A stretch of DNA of 64,000 nt, taken from Narthecium ossifragum. Its lineage: Eukaryota > Streptophyta > Magnoliopsida > Dioscoreales > Nartheciaceae. Made by a program: the position numbers and the translations under genes. This document shows, piece after piece, positions 32,140 through 41,517 of the stretch (within the stretch, counting starts at the first letter, position 1; each line of letters opens with the position of its first letter). The notes under the pieces are model-generated. The model ran no database searches. It worked only from the letters and a program-made list of their open reading frames with translations, and was not told the origin of the DNA. The DNA lies in assembly GCA_963920575.1 (NCBI GenBank), contig OY986974.1:5776283-5840282 (forward strand), given 5' to 3'.

Positions 32140-34505
32140 TGTGAGGACCTGTCCCTCTACTCCTGGGTCGACCGGTTGGGTCGGACCCGTGGCTCGTTTG
32201 ATTGTTTCGCGTCGAGCGCGCGATCCGGTGGATCGCATTGTTTCTTGGACCGTAAGGGCAATTTGGTAAATTGCACCTTGTCGATTTGTTTCACACCTGC
32301 GTGTGCACACACTGACCATGTTTATGTTAGTGTTTGATTAGAACGGTTAGGTGGACCCGGGATCGAAGGATCCGGGCTTGGGCTTAAGTTTTAGCTCAAG
32401 TCTAGCTTTCTGCACCTAAGGGATCAATCTTTCCTTGCTAGAAAATCGATTTTTTAGCGCCAAAAAGTTAAGCTGGTTCGTCAAGAAAGATCGATCTCTT
32501 TCTGAGAAGAGATCGATCTCTCTTGAGTCGGTTCGTTCGTCTATAAAACAAACAAAACCCCTTTTCTTTGTTCCTTTTGCAAATCCATGTTTTTGAGCTG
32601 AGTTCTTGTTGGATTTGATAGAGTTTGAGGACGATCCAAGGCTTAGCAGCTGGGATTGAAGCAGCTCTTGCCTAGGTAGGGATTCCTACCTACTTGTTTT
32701 TCCGGATTTGTGAGATTGAGTTTGATTGAAGTTTGTTTTTCTTAGATCTGTTAAAATACAAGTTTATTTTCAATGAAATCTTCGGTTTTGGACTCGTGAT
32801 CCTTCGTACTACCAGATCTCAGAGCTTTGTGGGATTTGGTGGAGTTTTCCGGTGGTTTTCTCGCCGGCGGTTCGCCGGTGAACCCATTCGAATCGATCTT
32901 TCTTGAGGAAAGATCAATCATTTGTGGGGCGTCATGCCCAGCTCGAGCGGGATCGATCCTTCTGTTGGAGAAGATCGATCCTTGCTTGGCTGGTATGGCG
33001 GGGTCCGTGTCATGAAGACGATCGATCCTTCTAGTGTAGAAGATCGATCTCTTCCAGTTGGCAGGGATGAGTTTTCTCCAAGCACTAAGAAGATCGATCT
33101 CTCTCAAGAAGATCGATCTTCTCTGGGAGAGAGATCGATATCTTAGTGGCTAAGGGGCGTTTTCAATGGATTTGCCCGCGGGGCTTTGCATATGCGGTTT
33201 TCTTTACAGCCTTATAAACTTGTAGATACATACCTTTAAGCATGCTAGCCCCATATTAGGGGTAGTGGTGAACCAGGAGAGTGATGACTCCTGGGATGTT
33301 TAGATTAAGTGGGCGGGTAGCCCTACTGCTTTTCATAGTCTTGCATGCCGGCATACGCCGAGGGCCTTTATCTGTGTGGTTTGCCTTCTGTTGTTTGCGG
33401 GGCTGCTTCCCGATGCAGGTTGCTGGTGAACTAGCTGGCAGTTGGTGGTGTACTAATGTAGCAGTTCCAGACCTTAAATATATGTTCACCACCCCGGGCC
33501 GGCAGAGTGCCAAGCTTAGACCTTGTTATGCTATCATCACATCCTGCTGCATGCTTAACTGCTTATATGTGTATGTTCATCGCATGCATCTCTGTTGTGC
33601 ATTAGTTGCATATGGTTAGGGCGTGGGCGATCTGTGGGTCGCCGTCCTGAGGCTTAGAAGCTCGGATTTAGCCCTAGGATGGGGGTTGGGTAGCTTGGTC
33701 CTGGTTCGAATTGTGGTGAACAGTCGAATTCGATGATAGGCCTAGATGACTAGTACACATGTTGCTTGATGATTGTTGAGGTCGTGTCGGCCTCGAGTCG
33801 GATTCTGAGGTGTAGCCGGTGCCCCACTGTGATGACTCTTAAGTAGAGGGGTTGCCTACTCAGCGGTGCCATTCCCTGCCAGCAGTGCATGTTTCCTGCT
33901 TGTGAGTCAGCAGTGTTGGTTCCTGCTTACTGAGTGTGACCCATCATGTGATCGGTTCTCCTGGAAGACGATGATCGTGGACCTCAGGGACACGCGGTGG
34001 GGTTATGGGGCCTCTGTATACACCCAAGTCTTACTTGAGGGCGACACTGTTGTGTTTCCCTCTTCCTTCTGTGTTGTAGTGTAGTTTCCCTGCTGAGCTT
34101 AGTTGCTCACTTCTACCCGGGCTGCGTTTTGCAGGTGCAGGCGTTAGCTCCTCTTTGGTGGCCCCTACCGGGCAATTGATCGGCGGTGCGGCGGCGCCAG
34201 GCGGAGTCTGAGAGGTGGTGATTTTTTACTGCTTTTGAACCCTATGTTAGTTAGTCTCCTACGGGAGTGTTTATATAAATATTGTATTCGAATCTTCCCC
34301 TCTCTGAGGATATGTATATTATACTTGAGTTTTGAAATCTGTGGTTCGAGACTTCTTTAATTATAGTCTTTAAATTGAGGGTGTTTTGATGAATTGCTAG
34401 AGAGACCAATAGGTTAGAGGGAAACCTTGACAAATTTTCCGCGGTTTGTAGGTTTCGGTTCGCGTCGCCCGGCCCGGTTGGGCTTTCGCGGGTCGGGGCG
34501 TGACA
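32140..34505 (+). mobile_element. Solo LTR, 2366 bp, target duplication ctatc
   Basis: Begins TGTGAGGACCTGTCCC, ends GGTCGGGGCGTGACA, with ctatc on both sides (32135-32139, 34506-34510). A TATA-like ctataaaac lies near 32541, shortly after the first GATCGATC pair, so most of the array would lie in the transcribed part of the LTR if transcription starts there. Same family as 26627-28858 and 2905-3800. Confidence 0.93.
32487..33142. repeat. GATCGATC inverted-repeat array (LTR at 32140)
   Basis: Pairs start at 32489/32511, 32891/32912, 32951/32973 and 33020/33042, then three words at 33092, 33111 and 33133. Spacing is 21-22 bp except 19 in the last group. Complementary inner arms include TCTT with AAGA (32489) and TTTC with GAAA (32891). 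Confidence 0.9.
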
Positions 34506-34985
34506 CTATCAGTGATTGACTACCGATACATTTGCTTATATTACCGGTAACTTGGTACCGATACCCTTTGAAATCCTATCAGTACTCAATCACCGATAGG
34601 ATTGATATAGAAAAGACCTCTTGTACTTATGTTGGTTCGATGGATGAGTATCGACAAAACGGCTTGCTGTGTGGGTGAGTGACCACCGATATATGAGCTC
34701 AGAGCCATTGTTTTAGTTCTTACGATACTAAGGTGCCAACAACGCTAGCTAAGGGGTCGGTAGTTGAGTACCGATAAGGCTGTAGGTGTTGGTCGGTACT
34801 ATACTACCGATGGAAGCGACACTTGATAAATTTATGCCCTATTTTATGTACATTCTCAATGCCTTTACACAAATCATGTCCTCAACTAATTGAACAATAA
34901 AAGACGGATTCATCCATACACAATTGTCCACGAAGTTCACAACATGTTCAACCATACAAACACAAAGCTTAAAACAATACAATGT

Positions 34986-37654
34986 TCATTGCTCCTCTAT
35001 CCTCAACTGAGAGCCATCCTGCTTCTTTGCCCGCGGTTTTTGGTAAGCTCTGCCCATGTTCTTCTCGCCGCGCACTATTCTTTGTGCACGCATCCACCTA
35101 CTCCTATGCTGCTCAAGACCCAAGGTATCTAGATGCGCCATGGTGTCGTCGATGAGCGTCACAATCCGATCGTACTGCAATTTGATGAACATGAAACAAA
35201 TTAGACAAGTTTTATAGGTTTATTTCATTTAAATTTAAAGTTATTGATCGTTACCGTTGCAAGCATATAATCATCTGCTTGTTGATCTGCCACAGTCCGT
35301 TGCTCTGGACTTTAGACCTTCACATAGGATATGGATCGGAACCAATCCATATACTCAAGCACACACTCATACCCATGTCTAGTAGAAATACCCGTCCGAC
35401 ATAATTCAGTACAATGGCTCCTCCATTGTTCCCAGAATTGCGGCTCATAGTTGAATACTCTCTTGTACCATCGTGCCGTCTCCTTGGCACCCATATTGTA
35501 ATAGCTTTGTAACGGCCCCCATCGTCCGAGGCCGCCCAGGGCCTGCGGGCTCCGTCCAGGATCCACCCGAGGGCCCCACCCAACACAATATTATCCGCTT
35601 TTGGCTCACCGCAGAAATCTGAAAAAATTCCCAGTGGGTCACCCATCCCAGAACCGCTCCAAGGCAAGCACGCTTAACCTTGGAGTTTTCTAAAGAATCA
35701 CTACCATCACGGTTTTAAAACGCGTTGTGTCTTATAAGGGTTACTAATATACTTATATATACGTGGAGTTCCTTACCCGGTAATCTGGTTCGGCCACACG
35801 CCCTCCAGGCGAAAATCGACACCCAGTGTCCCGGGTCTCACAACCCAACCCCCTTAGAGGCCCAGCGTCTTCGCTGGCACAATTCAACTAACAGACCTAC
35901 AGCCTACTCTGATACCATCTGTAACGGCCCCCACTGTCCGGGGCCGCCCAGGGCCTGCGGGCTCCATCCAGGATCCACCCGAGGGCCCCACCCAACACAA
36001 TATTGTCCGTTTTTGACCGCTCCAAGACAAGCACGCTTAACCTTGGAGTTTGCTGACGAATCACTGCCATCACAGCTTTAAAACACGTAGTGTCTTATAA
36101 GGGTTACTAATATACTTATATATACGTGGGGTTTTTTACCCGGTTATCTGGTTCGGCCACACGCCCTCCAGGCGAACACCGACACCCAGTACCCCGGGTC
36201 TCACAGGGTTGGCCTTAATGGTCCACCAGGAATGATTTACGTAATGCCAAACTGCCGAAGCACTTTATCTAGATGATAGGACTCAACATACTCTCCGCCA
36301 CTTATGGTTCCAAAGAACAAGTTAACATCATCGCAAGGGAAGGGGCCTCCTCATTGAGCGCGGTATGGATCACATATCATCTACAAATTAAACACACTCA
36401 TACTCAGACAACACTAAAAAGGGAACTTGAAGACCGGCAAATAAATTACAACTCACTTGATGTGAATTGAGGCGATCAAGAGATTTGTGCCATGCTCAAA
36501 CAACATTCTCCGCTTCTCCAGGCTTTTTGTGATCCAATCATGCATATGCAATTGGCATGTCAACTATGTAGTCTGGGTCGGTTTGTGGCTTTACGATTAG
36601 TTAAAGGTGGTCATATATCCAAGCTTACATTGATAAAAAAACGTCGGTTATAGTTATCGTTATTATATTATAAAGCAGATTACCGTGACTTTAAAACTAC
36701 GTACCTCCAACAGAGTCAAGTATCCACCAATGGCCTTTGTTCCCCATCGACTGGCGGAGCTAATCATCTGATACAAGTATACGAGGCCCGCGACACCCCA
36801 TGCATACTTACGCACAGTAGTCAAGTCTGTGAGAGCAAGAAGATAGGACACGTGCACCTTCGACCCCGACTTGTCGCAAAATAAGGTGCATCCAAGCACG
36901 TATATGAGGTATGTCTTGACCGAGCACTCTATCTTATTTGCGCACTCTTTTCTTAGCCATTTCATATTAATGGAAAGCCCTCTCCCATCTAACTGGTTTA
37001 CGGCCTCCGATTCACTAATCCCTAGATTGTTCTTCCTAAGCTCTGTTAATTGAGATAATTTCAGCTTACACTCTTCTAATGGCCTGTCGTGACAGGGATG
37101 CCCACTATGCTGCTGGCATCCGTTAGGTTAATCGTCGTTTCACCGCAAGGTAGGTGGAATGTGTTCATCTCTAGGTGCCATCTCTCGACTATGGTGTTGT
37201 ATGAACACTCTACCAAATGTCCTAGACAGGTAGCCTGCGCGGCCAGCTCAAAGTCGAGCCTACCAATGCCATCCCCTTTTTTTGTTGAGGACCCATGTGC
37301 GAAGATCTTGAGTGGTTGGCGTTCCTGCATTCCTCAAAAAAGGAAAAAAAATAACATCTCAATTGGTGAAACATGGTAAGCTATAAACAACGAAATAACC
37401 TTTTTATACCTCTCCCCCCATGTACGGTAGGCAACGTGAGTTTTGAACTTGGTGAAAACAGTGCGGTCAACAGAGCCGCCAGGGATAGGACCATTGTCGT
37501 CTAGCATCTCTTCGTCTTCAACAGGCTGCTCATTCTCCTCCGGGACATCCTCGGGGACCCCTCTCCTCTTCCTAGTCGAGGCCGTTAGCTGTTCACACTC
37601 GACCACGAAAGATGACGAGGCCCCAGCGTGTTGTTTCCCCCATGAACGAACCAT
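34986..37654 (-). pseudogene. Plant mobile domain (PMD) gene of the composite MULE
   Basis: Minus strand from ATG at 37654 (MVRSWGKQHAG). Exon 1 is an acidic, polar lead. After an intron (37407 to about 37325) comes the PMD core: VERWHLEMNTFHLPCGE (37190), SIVGIPV, KTYLIYVLGCTLFCDKSG (36890), YAWGVAGLVYLY (36790) and RQFGIT near 36260. The C-terminal part after the TRIM reads WRSHCTELC, LEYMDWFRS (35345) and a last basic exon ending 34986. One frameshift near 37080 and several stops, plus the TRIM at 35508-36205, inactivate it. PMD proteins occur in host genes (MAIN/MAIL) and inside transposons. Its place opposite the OTU gene supports the transposon kind. Confidence 0.8.
35508..36205 (-). 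mobile_element. Complete Cassandra-type TRIM (two LTRs) inside the PMD gene
   Basis: LTR copies 35508-35842 and 35920-36205 start TGTAACGGCCCCC and end GGGTCTCACA. The 77-bp centre ends in ctctgatacca on plus, the complement of the tRNA-iMet primer site, so the element reads on minus. The first LTR keeps the 5S-like region (on minus, gttaagcgtgc and gggtgaccc). The second has lost about 50 bp including part of it. The flanks agctt and gggtt do not match, so the target duplication has decayed or recombination exchanged a flank. Confidence 0.88.
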
Positions 37655-38299
37655 TTTATTATTTTCAAAAAAAATGCAATGATTAGTTCTATTAAATGCA
37701 AAGATTAGTAAATAGTAGCACAAATAAGAACTTATTGGTAGCAAATTACCGATAAAGAAAGAACGAGATGGATAGTAGAGTGCTAACATATAGCTAAACG
37801 AACGGTAGCAATGTACCAAACGATAGCTTAGAAATCTGGATATGAATACACTTGGTCGATACCAAAGTACCGACATATTACCTTCTTGTATCGGTAGTAC
37901 CATACCGATAAGTGCATTCCTACAGCCGATATGAACAAATAGGGTATGAACTACCGAACCGTTAGAAAGTGATGAATCTAGAGCAGAATCCAACACATTG
38001 GAGTAAAATCAAGGAAAAAAATTGCTAGGCATCAAATGTGGATGAGCAAATTCAGAAAAGGGAGGTTTTGACAAAGAATGGATTTAAAATACTCACATAT
38101 GGGAAGATGAGCGTCGGAGGGCTTGGAAGGTATGGTCCACGCCTAAAGAAAGAGGTCTTCCACGCTGAGGAAGGTGAGCGTTGGAGGTTATGGTCGGGAG
38201 AACGATTGGCGGCGACGTTTTGCCGCGGAGGAAGCTGCTCAATGGTCAGGGGAGGCGAAAGATCAAGGCTGATCGAGAGGCTGTACGGATAAGCTCGTT

Positions 38300-38690
38300 G
38301 GGTGAGGTAGAGGTAATTTGAGTGGTTTGCCGGTTAAGTTGTATAGGTGAGTGGTATAATGTTAGGAGGGTAGTTTTAAGTGTGGTGTGAGTAGTTTTAA
38401 GTGTGTTGTGTGGTTTAATGTTAGGAGGGTAGTTTGGGTAAGGAGTGATGCTTGATGTGGTGTATTGAGCAAAAGACAATGTTTTAATATTTGGATTGTG
38501 ATGCATTAAGCAAATGTGGTGTGTTGAGTCGAAAATATGGTGCGGATAGAGGTACCCTGATATAAAACTATATCTAAAACAAGTGTATTTTGATTAATTT
38601 CATATTGAAGCGTACTAAAAAAGAAAATAAATTCAGATAACTGAAAGGAGACCAAGGGCGTTTCGATGGAGGGTAGAAAAATATAAACAA
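38300..38690. other. Low-complexity spacer near the right end of the composite MULE
   Basis: Repeats of ggagggtagtttt and agtgtggtgtg on plus. The frame 38038-38292 just before shows no recognisable domain and may be element leader sequence of the PMD gene. Confidence 0.4.
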
Positions 38691-39929
38691 TCAAAGTATG
38701 TCATTTTCAATTAGTGAGTTTTTCATAAATCCACTAAAATGAAATCTCCGCCACTGGGATGACAAAAAATCTAAATGCAAAAAACATGGATGATAAATGG
38801 TTTCTCAATATTTTTGCAGCGTATCTGTAAGAAAAGAAAATGTTTTATTAATTGTTAATTTGGCTAAAATATGTGTTTCGTCCTTGAACTTTCTGACAAG
38901 TTTTTATCAAGTCCCTATATTTAAAAAATTCCCGATTGAATCATTGGGCTTTTCGAACCAGGCTCAATCATGTTCCTCCGTCCACTCGCCGTCCACCAAC
39001 TAGCATCGGCTCGGCCAAAACCGACGTCCTCGATCACGTGCAAAGCACGTGAGCCATATTCATGCCAACCCAAATATCCCCTATTGCCCGATCGTCCTAT
39101 GCTCCTCCTCTCTTTGAATCTCCGTTCTAGAGTTTGAGGGTTTTGATCCCTCAGCTAGGTTGTGAGGGTTTGACATTCCCATTTAGAATTTGAGTGCAGT
39201 ATGATTAGGGTTTGGCCCCGGTCATTTTGAGGGTAATGATTTCATTGATCGTGGGTGATCAACTAGATCCACCTTTGAGGTTCCTAGGTTCCATTTGAGG
39301 TTCACGGCTCTCTACAGGCAGGTACGCATCTCCTGCTTTTTATGCATTGTTTATGTAGCACCCAATGCCCTCCCAACCTTATGCGTTGCCATTAGGGGTA
39401 ATGCTTTGCTTTTGAGGGGACCAGGGAATTAGGGGATCCATTTTTTCACTATGGGGGGGACCAAGGGACCGTTTAGGAATATGATTTTAGCACATCTCAG
39501 TTAAAGATCAGGGCTTTTTCTGTTATGTCTAATATGAGCACTTACTATGTCTTCTTTTTGCAACATTACCTGTTTTTATTAGCTAGTAGCATGTGCATAG
39601 TAGTTAGGTTCTTTGTTGCTTCATGATATCAATTTTATATTATGCATAGAAGCTACATCACTTAGTACTTCTTTGTTGTACTACATTAAATGTTTTCTAG
39701 TTAGTATGATATTAACACTTAGCATGTGTATAGTATATACACTACATGTGGTTCTTTGGTTGTCTGCTATCATAGAACATGGTTCTTGTACAAATGCTTT
39801 GCTATATAATAGTATCAAGTATCTACATGTGATTTTTTCTTGGTTATGCCCTTCATATGATAGTTGGTTTATCTATTTTGTTAAATAATAGTACCAAGTA
39901 TGTATGTAAAAGACCATATTGCAATTTCT

Positions 39930-40330
39930 TCTCAGTATGGCTGCCAAGACACCAGAGCCTCCTTGCAGCCCATTTGATATTAGGCAGCAAGGGGAAGGGG
40001 AGCCAGAACAGCAACACCAGGAGCAAGAGCACCAAGTGCATCAGGTGCAACACCTGGACATGGTTGGATGCCTGCAACAGTTCAGCCAGACTTCTACATG
40101 CCAGGATCGAGTCAACCATTTCCATCATAGCACCAAGGATCATAGCCCCAACAAGGAACAAGTCATCTATCACCTTCAAAAGCCCAAGGTGAATGGTGCC
40201 AAGTTTATGATTCTGAATGCAGACTAGTTACTACTTCCTTCAGGACTCCAAGGGTAGCTGGTAGAGCCTCTGCCTCACATGTGCAAAAACAAGCCACAAA
40301 GTATGGACTCATGTTTGTATAGTGATGTAT
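39930..40330 (+). pseudogene. C-terminal relic of a mudrA-like transposase gene
   Basis: One frame gives a Gly/Ala/Pro-rich tail (RGRGARTATPGARAPSASG, YMPGSSQPFPS) ending in ASHVQKQATKYGLMF, the kind of low-complexity C-terminus seen in mudrA-like genes of plants. No catalytic core is present upstream. Stops interrupt it. The identification rests on composition, ending and element context, so it is tentative. Confidence 0.4.
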
Positions 40331-40559
40331 TTTGTGAAAGTGAAACAGGCCAGCACCATAGATTTTTTGTAACAACTTGGTGTAATGTGCTTGTGTTTGT
40401 AATGACACAACTGTTTATGTACCTACTACTGTATGTAAATTTTTTCGTGAAACTGAAACCAAGTGGATCTGCACACAATTATCAAAGAAGTATGTACATG
40501 GTTGTGTTGAGAACACAAGTTCTCAAATTCAGATTTACATGTTTGTGTTGAGAATACAG

Positions 40560-40950
40560 TCTTGATACTAACCTTATTTTGATGATGCCAATATATAGAG
40601 AATGATAAAATATTGGTTTTATATTTATTTCTCTTAATTTGGAAATATTTAAATTCAATTTTTAGAAGTTTATGTGTTGGCGGTTGATGTGAAGATCGAC
40701 CGCGAGGTGGCACGAATGTTGCTCCTCATTTGGCTAAAATTGAGTTTTGACTGACGGTCGATCCATGCATCGACCCTAAGAAACCTTTTGGTGTCCGAGG
40801 CGTACGGACAATGCAACGGTCGAAGCGAAGGTTGACCGTGAGCATGTAAAGGATGATGCTCAGGTTGACCATGGCACTTTGGACTAAGATCAGGGCACGT
40901 GACCCAATCCATTGCCCGGTTCGTCAGTCTAGGATCGGTTTGAGCCGAGC
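40560..40950. mobile_element. Fragment of the 22120-type LTR, reverse orientation
   Basis: It matches the reverse complement of the 3' half of the solo LTR at 22120-23155 (ttttgatgatgccaa, cttaatttggaaa, ggcggttgatgt). It keeps a GGTCGAT...ATCGACC inverted repeat at 40756-40775 with a 6-nt loop. The outer ends are missing. Confidence 0.7.
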
Positions 40951-41517
40951 CGACATTAGTTAGCGAATGGAGGGACATGATTGAGCCCAGTTTGAAAAGC
41001 TCAAGAATTCAATCGGGGATTTTTAAAACATAGGGACTTCATAAAAACATGTCAGATCAATCAGGGATTTTTAAAACATAGGAATTTCATAAAAACATGT
41101 CAACAACCTGTGAGAAACCTTTGAAGACCAAAGGCATAGTTTAGCCTCGTTGGTTTTGACTTACGTTTCGAATTAGGAAATTTTTTTAAAATAATATTAT
41201 TTTAATAAATAATTATTATAATATGCCTCTGAAGAAAGTATTTATGAAAATATGCCTGGTTTGGCCACGCCAGCGTGAATTTACACGCCTACTACAATGA
41301 GAAGACGATTCAATGGATAACGTCTCTCTTGGGTCTTATGGCGCTCCTATCTTCAGACACAAGACATCACAGTAAGTAATTTATTATCAAACATGTAATG
41401 TTACATCTTGGTTTGCCCCTTGTTCATGAGTTTGCTTGTGTATGAACATGCAGGCCTTACCAGCAGGAGGATACATTGTTGACTTGTGAATACACGTAAA
41501 CTACTCCGGGTACAAAC

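Larger units (their letters stand above)
31904..34823. repeat. Inverted repeat, arms about 240 bp, between the convergent MULE genes
   Basis: Left arm 31904-32139 and right arm 34571-34823 are inverted copies (shared, in left-arm orientation: taccgaccaacacctacagcc, ggctctgagctcatatatcggtgg, cataagtacaagagg), approaching 90% alike by eye. The solo LTR at 32140-34505 entered exactly at the inner end of the left arm. Without it the loop would be about 65 bp. It lies between the 3' ends of the OTU and PMD genes. Confidence 0.85.
21050..38790. mobile_element. Large composite MULE with transposase-OTU and convergent PMD genes
   Basis: Left (about 21055-21160) and right (about 38690-38790) borders share inverted sequence, such as ttattttagtgatcttat against the reverse of ataaatccactaaaatga, as MULE terminal inverted repeats would. 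Between them lie a transposase-OTU gene on plus and a PMD gene on minus, facing each other, the convergent layout known for mudrA and mudrB in maize MuDR. Removing the nested solo LTRs, foldback element and TRIM leaves roughly 7-8 kb. The exact ends and a 9-bp target duplication were not found, so the borders are approximate. Confidence 0.55.
38862..41147. mobile_element. MULE relic with about 120-bp terminal inverted repeats
   Basis: The left end (GGCTAAAATATG, tttttatcaagtccctat, gattgaatcattg, ggctcaatcatgttcctcc) is inverted at the right end (ggacatgattgagcc, caatcggggatttttaaaa, aacatgtc, tttagcc). The right end has one sub-block duplicated (gggatttttaaaacatagg twice). No 9-bp target duplication is visible. 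Inside are a mudrA-like C-terminal relic and a fragment of the 22120-type LTR. Confidence 0.7.
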
